64,000 nt of DNA from Anthopleura xanthogrammica (Eukaryota > Cnidaria > Anthozoa > Actiniaria > Actiniidae): positions 5,596,968 through 5,660,967 of the forward strand of contig OZ025221.1 of the NCBI GenBank assembly GCA_964019055.1, in the 5' to 3' direction. Positions 57,140 to 64,000 of this stretch are shown in pieces. A program made the position numbers and the translations under genes. The notes below the pieces were generated by a model. It had not been told where the DNA came from. It was given only the letters and a program-made list of their open reading frames with translations, and searched no databases. The stretch's first letter is position 1. Each line of letters starts with the position of its first letter.

Positions 57140-60100
57140 ATGACAGATACGGTCAGTAAATGTTTGAATCAAATGCACGACTTGTTGTCGATGAATTCAC
57201 CTCACCGTGGAGTGGATTCAGCGAATCATGTGGTCGATTTGAGCACTTTCTGTCTGCAAAGCGTTTCAGACTCAGAGTTGGGTAAGAATAGACTTAACCT
57301 TTAAGCTTCCCTAGCGATGTTTAGACTTTCATAAGATATACTAGTGCCTGAAGAATGGAAATTTTCCGTTTGTTTAGTCCAGAATATTTGTCAAGGCTTT
57401 CTTAACTGCAGATGAGAGAGAGAGAGAGAGCCACTATCCTCTCTCCCCAAGGGACTCGTAATGCATCATTAACATGGAAGAAGAAAGGGAGGGAGGGGGG
57501 ATTGAAAGAAAAGAAGATCTTACTGGCAGAAGGAGAGTTAAATGTAGGACACTGGACACCTAATTTTGATAACAATAATTGACCCTTTTAGCTTGGGCAT
57601 AAGGTTTTCCCATTTCAGACCATCATTCTTGTGAAAATAAGAATCTTTGTTTGAGATGTATCCATATTCATTTGTCTTCTTACATGCAACTGATAAACAA
57701 AGAAATGATACTCTAGGGTCTAAGGCATGACATGTGGTCTATAATGGGAATGCATTACGTCCAGGATAAAAGGGTCTATTATTATTTATTATACTAGACA
57801 TGTTCTTTCTACAGTAAACACTGCTAAGTGAGTGTTTGGTTAGGTAATATTCAGATGGCCCTACTTGCATTCTTGTTACTTATGCATGCCAGCTGCATGG
57901 CTGCCAATGCTGCATCAATATGCAGCTCTCATAGTCGTCCTCTGATAATAATTGTAAAGTACAGAAAAGAGACATGAAATAGTAACATAAATATGTAATA
58001 GCACTATGGGGAAGCATGGGTGGTGTAGCAGTGAGAGCACTTGCCTCTTACCACTGCGACCCGGGTATGGGTCCTGCTGGGCTCAGTGTTGTATGTCAGA
58101 AGAGTTTGTTGTTGATTCTATCCCTTGCTTCAAGGGTTTTTTTCCGTGTTCTCTGGTTTTTCTCCCTCCACAAAAATCAACATTCCTAAATTCCAATTCA
58201 ATCTTAGGAGATATTCTTGAAAGGTTTAGTCTATTGTATCTCCTTTTGCACTACAATCCAAATAAATTAATGGTTGGTTAAATGTGGCTCAAATGAAGCA
58301 GGGAACAGGAAAGGAACTGGTTCCCACTCCCCTTATGTCACTAATCAGGCTGTTTACTAATGATTACTTCTTGATAGCTTATTGCTCATCTCTACTCTTC
58401 AATGAAAACAATGGCATCATCTGTTTGTTACAGAAAACAGTCGGCAATAATGAGGTGTGTGAAACCATTCTATATTTGCACATTGCAACATTGTTACCAT
58501 TTCAGTGGTATTTAACTTGATTTCTCATTAGCTTCCATTGTTATATAATGCCAACATAGTCACTAGGTATTTACCAATGATTCTTTTGGGAATAGTTGCA
58601 AACCATCAATATATGATTGGAAATTACGTCCCTCCATTGGGGAAGGTATTGATATTTCCTGGAACTACACAATATACCCTCCTGAGACACCCACCACCCC
58701 TGGGGGAGGTATGAATATTTCAAGTGATTTAGAGTCATTCATTTTTGTCACTGTTTCTGTCAACACTTTCAGTTTGCAGAGAGTAAGACAGAAATCTTGA
58801 AGTTCCTCAAGTCTTACATCCAAAAGCTGGAAAGTCATGTGAACCCATATGCTGTTGATATAAAGGTACAAATGTTTGTGTTGGGTGGGCTTCCTTTCGT
58901 ACATGCTACATAGTACCTGTAGTGTAGGGTCAGACATCATTGCTAGTGACCTAGTGAAAAACTCAGTTGTTTGTGTTAAGTGGGCTTCCTGTGGTACATA
59001 TTGTAGTGTAGGGTCAGACATTAAATGCTAGTGACCTAGTGATACTCAGTTGTTTGCGTTGGGTGGGCTTCCTGTGGTACATGTTACAGTACATACTACC
59101 TGTAGTGTAGGGTCAGCCAGCATTTGCTAGTGAACTAGTGATTTTCAGTCATTTGTGTTGGGTGGGCTTCATGTGGTACATGCTACTCACTACCAGTAGA
59201 AAGCTCTGAAAATTATCTGGATTATTCACGCTATAGGATATCTGTGTGAAACTATTTTCACTGGAACAAGCAAGTAAAGTGAAAGTGGAAACCTTTCCTT
59301 TACTAATCCAGGTAAGACATGAATTATAAGACTACTTCTCTAGAGCAGATTTTGCTGATAAAATATCTAGCTGATTTGAAATAGTGACGTAGAAATATTA
59401 ATGTCACTGCAAGACTGAGATGTCATGAAGCCTGCAAAAATTGACTTATAAAAGTATACATGAGATAAATCTAGATTTTCAGGAGAGTTTTTTGATATTT
59501 TGTATACATTTACTATGGTGGAAAATAAAACAAAAAATTACCATTTCCGAGTCGCTGGGCTACAAAGGATGACACCTCATGATCAGTTTTGCAAATTTTC
59601 TCAATTCTGATTAGATAATGTTTTTTCTCAGATCAGCTGGAGAGGCTTGGGCAAATATGATAGTCATGACTTAGCACAGTACAGCACATATATTGAATAA
59701 ATTTTTCACAGTCATACAACAACTTACTGTTCTACATGCTGTTGTCTTTCACTCTGCTCATGTCTTTATAAGTAGCACATCTAATGATATAATTTTCTTT
59801 TTTACAACATAGTTACTGGGGATGAAGCTTGAGAAGTCTGTTGTTGACAAACTGGATGTCCCAAAATTGGTTGACAAGTATCCTTTTATTAACCTTTAAC
59901 CAATGACTGCTCCTGTTTCTTGGCTTAAGATACAAGAGTGAAAAATTCTACATCCCAGAAAGCCATTGAACTAAGGATGATAAATGAAATACTACCTATA
60001 CTGTGTGTCAGCAATTATGAATCTTTAATCTTAAACTTCTCAGATACTTCAGTGCTTGTATGCAGTCTTCAAAACAACAGTCTACAGGTTTGAGGCTTTA

Positions 60101-63100
60101 AGATGGGTTGTTTTAGATGTGTTATATGACTTGCATAATGGTTGTCTGTTGTTTCTTAATTTGTAGTGCGGCATTGGATTTATGCAATTCTTGGTATTTT
60201 TGCTGAAGAATTCCCCGAGTACATGATTAACTCCTCTGACAGACTTCTTTCAATTTACATGAACATACTTAAATCTGAGGTAAATTCTTTATGTTAAATG
60301 TTGCATCACCCCTTGTAAATTCAAATTGCCCTTGGTGAAGTGTGGAATCAATATTGTACAGTACTGTAGCTATAAAATATACCCTCCTCCTCAGACCCTC
60401 CGGGCACCCCTTGAAAATTCCAATTTCTCCCATGGGGAAGGTACTCAAACTCCACAATATACCTCCGCTCAGAGGGAGGGTTGTTCTCTGGAACTACAAA
60501 ATGTGCTCTCCTCAGACCCACCACACACCTTGGAAATTCCAATTTCTCCCATGGGGGTATGTGGTGTGAATATTTTTTTTTGAACTAAGCAATGTTCAAT
60601 CTCTCTCTTTGGGAAAAGGAAAGGATGAATTTTCTGGAACTTCATAAATACCCCCTTCATGCATCCGCCAGAGGAATAGAAATGTTCTTGATACTAGAAT
60701 GTGGTATGTGATTTTTCATTTTTGTGAAATTAGATGGTTAGCAAGAAGTCAAAGAAACCAGATATGACGGTGATTGCAGGCTGTTTGAAGGGCCTAACAT
60801 CGTTTTTGGTCAACTTTACTCAGTCAGCTGAAGAAGGTAACATTTCCACAGTCTGCCCTGTGTTCTTTTGCAAAACACTTTTTCATTAAAATTATACAAA
60901 ACCAACAAAAAAACATATATTCAAATATGTTAGAGGACTGAACTGACAGCAGTTAAGAGGCAGCACTTTCATCAGTAGTGCACATGCATGACACTCATGG
61001 ATCTTCCCATGCCTGGTGTTCAGGATAAACAGAAAGAATTGCTGGAACTAGTATTCCATCAATGCTGAGTTGTGTTTGCTGAGACCCTTCTTGCTGCAGA
61101 AACCGAAAATGAGTGTCTTACCTATGTTGCATGATTTTTGCTCAATATGATAATTATTTGTTTTAAAACTATTGTTCTTCTAGGTTCAAAATTTTCCAAA
61201 GACATTTATGGATTTGCAAGAAGAGCTGTTGATCCTCAGGTATGATTTTATTTTACAAGTTTTTTTTTTCATGTTTTGATCCTTTGCAAAGTAAGTTTTG
61301 GTTCTCTTGAAAACCAGTCTAACTAATTTTCATTTGGAGTTTTCTGGCTCAGAAATGTGTGACCAAATATATATATCCTATATCATTAATGTGCATATCA
61401 GTTTCTTACTCTTATTGTTAAAAATATATTGGTGGTTAACAGGTTGATCTGACTCGATATGAAGTCCCTAGAGGTATGTGTGATGACTGTTGTCTTGATC
61501 AGAATTATTACCATCATCATCATCATCATTATCATCACCATCATCATCATTATCATCACCATGATCATTACCATTGTCATCATTACCATCATTGCAAAAG
61601 CAACATTCATCACCATCTTGATCATCATTAGCAGCATCAACAATAGCATTATCACCATCCTTATCATTATCATCATCATTATTAAATTATTATTGGCATT
61701 AGCAGAAGAGTGACATCATGATTAACATAATTGATTATAAGTGGAAATTGTCAACAATAGGTTGACAGTTGCTTGAGAGTTTGTCGACATCTTTATCATC
61801 CCCATATATTTTTGAACAGCAGCAAACAACTAGTTTGTAATGTCTACTCTAGTTCCTTTAAGAACATTGTGTTGTCTTTCCTTCAGCTGGTCTGAACCTT
61901 TTTGCAAAGCATGCTGGACAGCTTATTGGATATATGACAAATGACTATCAGGTTCGTTACAAGCAGCTGTAAATATTTAATGGAGGTAGGATGATAGAAA
62001 GAGAGGGAAGGAGTGGAGGGGAGGGGAGTGAAGGGGAGGTGCATGACGAGAGAAAATGCCAGTTGTCCAGTCTAGTACACCTTTGTAATATGTTTTGTAA
62101 CTTAGGCATCATTTTCCTGGTTTCAGACCATGTGTCATTCTCTTGAGAATAAAAGTTGTATTCATATTCATGTATCTTCTCATGCACAACTGTTAAACAA
62201 ATAAATGATACTCAAGGGAATGACAGGTGGTCTGAAATTGGTTAACATTATGCCCAATCTAAAATCGTTCTAACATGTTTTCCACTTGTTTTAACTATGC
62301 TTTAACTATCCTTGTGGTTAGAAAAGAATGGCAATACTGATGTTTCTTATTCACACATTGTATGGTTTGCGACAGGCTTTGTACGATTGTTTTTATCGCT
62401 GGTGTTGTCACCAAAACACAGAAACTAAGTATGCTGGTATTGCTGCAATGGACTCATTTTTGAAACAAGTAAGTTTTTTTGGTAGACCAATAAGTTAACC
62501 CGTATTTTATTTATGATAATGTTGATGATTTTTTGTTAACGATGATGGTGGTGATGATCATGACGGTGGTGGTGCTGATGATGGTAATGATGATGGTCAT
62601 GGTGGTGGCAGTGGTAATGATGATGATCATGGTGGTGGTGGTGGTACCATGGTAATGATGATGATCATGGTGGTGGTGGTGGTGGTACCATGGTAATGAT
62701 GATGATCATGGTGGTGGTGGTGGTACCATGGTAATGATGATGATCATGGTGGTGGTGGTGGTACCATGGTAATGATGATGATCATGGTGGTGGTGGTGGT
62801 ACCATGGTAATGATGATGATCATGGTAGTGGTGGTGGTACCATGGTAATGATGATGATCATGGTGGTGGTGGTGGTGGTACCATGGTAATGATGATGATC
62901 ATGGTGGTGGTGGTGGTGGTAACATGGTAATGATGATGATCATGGTGGTGGTGGTGGTACCATGGTAACGATGATGATCATGGTGGTGGTGGTACCATGG
63001 TAATAATGATGATCATGGTGGTGGTGGTGGTGGTACCATGGTAATGATGATGATCATGGTGGTGGTGGTGGTGGTACCATGGTAATGATGATGATCATGG

Positions 63101-63729
63101 TGGTGGTGGTGGTACCATGGTAATGATGATGATCATGGTGGTGGTGGTGGTACCATGGTAATGATGATGATCATGGTGGTGGTGGTGGTACCATGATAAG
63201 GATGATGATCATGGTGGTGGTGGTGGTACCATGGTAATGATGATGATCATGGTGGTGGTGGTGGTACCATGGTAATGATGATGATCATGGTGGTGGTGGT
63301 GGTACCATGATAAGGATGATGATCATGGTGGTGGTGGTGGTGGTACCATGGTAATGATGATGATCATGGTGGTGGTGGTGGTGGTACCATGGTAATGATG
63401 ATGATCATGGTGGTGGTGGTGGTACCATGATAAGGATGATGGTGGTGATGATGATGGTGTTGGTAGTAGTCATGATGGTACCATGGTAATGGGTGGAGAT
63501 AATGGTAGTGGTGGTAGTAATGATGATGTTGATGACAATGATGGTGCTGACCGTAGTAATATTGAGGAATTTACTCAAGAAAATGAATGAACAGATGAAC
63601 AGATGGATCTAATATTACAGACAAAATAAATAAAACGACATGCAGTACTTTTGATGGCATTATTTTCAGGTGTCAGAGTACATTATTAAACAACCCCAAG
63701 ACATGTTGGACTCCAAGAAGATTTTTAAG
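57140..63729 (+). CDS. PRKDC: DNA-dependent protein kinase catalytic subunit, N-terminal 339 residues (13 exons, continues past window)
   Basis: Exons: 57140-57281, 58378-58454, 58773-58865, 59237-59311, 59813-59877, 60044-60087, 60167-60279, 60734-60836, 61184-61239, 61443-61473, 61887-61951, 62376-62468, 63670-63729. All junctions are AG/GT and in phase; 1017 coding bases are present. The start ATG has A at -3. The encoded part aligns by eye with the N-terminal HEAT region of human DNA-PKcs: N-N-E-F-A-E-S-K-T-E-I-L-K-F-L (human S-I-E-F-R-E-C-R-E-E-I-L-K-F-L), V-I-A-G-C-L-K-G-L-T-S-F-L-V-N-F-T, P-Q-V-D-L-T-R-Y-E-V-P-R-A-G-L-N-L-F-A, and S-F-L-K-Q-V-S. DNA-PKcs is recruited by Ku to broken DNA ends in the nucleus for end joining; the kinase domain would be far downstream, outside the window. 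Confidence 0.95.
57581..57776. mobile_element. MITE family B, copy 4, full length (PRKDC intron 1)
   Basis: Best-preserved copy: starts GACCCTTTTAGCTTGGGCAT and ends GGATAAAAGGGTC, inverted. Internal GGTTTTCCCATTTCAGACCA recurs inverted before the right end. Confidence 0.88.
58005..58235 (+). mobile_element. tRNA-derived SINE (PRKDC intron 1)
   Basis: The head GGTGGTGTAGCAGTGAGAGC ACTTGCCTC looks like a tRNA A-box region, and CGACCCGGGTATGGGTCCTG follows. The body has GCTTCAAGGGTTTTTTTCCG, TTCTCTGGTTTTTCTCCCTC and the end AAATTCCAATTCAATC, as in the other SINE copies in this window. Confidence 0.8.
58873..59205. repeat. About 85-100 bp tandem repeat, 3.5 copies (PRKDC intron 3)
   Basis: Units begin TTTGTGTTGGGTGGGCTTCC and contain GTAGTGTAGGGTCAG and GCTAGTGACCTAGTGA. 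The first unit starts about 8 bases after the exon 3 donor. Confidence 0.9.
60370..60680. repeat. Diverged tandem/dispersed repeat (PRKDC intron 7)
   Basis: AATTCCAATTTCTCCCATGG occurs twice (about 60417 and 60535), each after CTCCTCAGACCC.CC.. A relative is at about 58650-58715 (ATATACCCTCCTGAGACACC). Confidence 0.75.
61511..61690. repeat. Imperfect (ATC)n microsatellite (PRKDC intron 10)
   Basis: ATC/ATT units with interruptions. Confidence 0.9.
62095..62275. mobile_element. MITE family B, copy 5 (PRKDC intron 11)
   Basis: Shares TTTCAGACCATGTGTCATTC, ATTCATATTCATGTATCTTC and the inverted right arm (GGTGGTCTGAAAT) with the other copies. Confidence 0.82.
62540..63445. repeat. 38-41 bp minisatellite, about 20 copies (PRKDC intron 12)
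   Basis: Unit: GGTACCATGGTAATGATGAT followed by GATCATGGTGGTGGT, with a variable number of GGT triplets. It contains the palindromes GGTACC, CCATGG and TGATCA. Copies are almost identical. Degenerate GAT/GGT sequence flanks it. Confidence 0.96.
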
Positions 63730-63859
63730 GTGCATATATGACCTCACTTTAAAGCCACTAGAATAGTTCAGTGTTTTGATCCATGAGATAATCAGTGTAT
63801 TTGAGAAGAACTATTACGGGCCATTTGCATCATAGTGTCATTTTCAACCACTGCCAGAA

Positions 63860-64000
63860 CCCCTTGCAAGCTTTCATTTGTTTCATAAATAAGCACCAAT
63901 TGACCCTTCTCAATATAATCTAGCTTGGATGCAAGACTAACATGAAAATACAACAGAAATCACGTTTTTTCTTGATAGATTGTGGCATAGACTTACACCA
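63860..64000. mobile_element. Partial relative of the 2881-3022 palindromic element
   Basis: GACCCTTCTCAATATAATCT, GCTTGGATGCAAGACTAACA and GAAATCACGTTTTTTCTTGA align with the left part of the element at 2881. It is cut by the window end. Confidence 0.6.

Noticed and set aside
58284..58520. A 78-codon frame as an independent gene
   Set aside because: Only its middle (58378-58454) is coding, as PRKDC exon 2; the rest is intron.
1..64000. CRISPR array or prokaryotic operon
   Set aside because: The tandem repeats lack unique spacers of constant size, and the genes are spliced metazoan genes.

Overview
This is a stretch of animal nuclear DNA, most likely from an anthozoan cnidarian (a stony coral or sea anemone). 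The evidence is small spliced exons with GT..AG introns, a polydom/SVEP1-type secreted protein carrying PAN and F5/8C domains, an intron-less orphan class A GPCR, tRNA-headed SINEs, and very many palindromic MITE-like elements and microsatellites. The species cannot be fixed from the sequence alone.

Layout. Positions 1-8425 hold no multi-exon gene that I can support: a 1.6 kb ATGA array, LINE-like scraps, a palindromic element and one plausible small single-pass membrane protein ORF on the minus strand (4130-4423). Positions 8426-31788 hold one large plus-strand gene that I rebuilt as 39 exons with continuous reading phase (2765 residues): signal peptide, vWA, ephrin-receptor-like repeats, sushi, HYR, EGF, pentraxin, PAN/apple, F5/8 type C, ILEI/PANDER-lectin-like, more EGF and sushi, and two terminal CUB domains. 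It is an SVEP1/polydom-like extracellular protein with added C-terminal modules. A 15-copy minisatellite lies between its 3' end and a convergent intron-less GPCR gene (33905-35077, minus). From 35078 to about 52281 I see no gene, only repeats (a 628 bp ATCC array, MITEs, a SINE, a G-tract-flanked element with a 9 bp direct repeat).

The right end is a compact housekeeping cluster: CBY1 (Chibby, plus, 3 exons), TOMM22 (minus, 2 exons) and the first 13 exons of PRKDC (DNA-PKcs, plus, 339 residues, running off the window). CBY1 and TOMM22 are also direct neighbours in human, so this looks like very old conserved linkage. TOMM22 and PRKDC are divergent with about 630 bp between their start codons, so they may share a promoter region.

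The genes do not form one pathway: an extracellular matrix/adhesion protein, a receptor, a beta-catenin/basal-body regulator, a mitochondrial import receptor and a DNA repair kinase. The most noteworthy points are the polydom architecture with an ILEI/PANDER domain, the CBY1-TOMM22 linkage, and the load of related palindromic elements, one of which starts a few bases from a splice donor.
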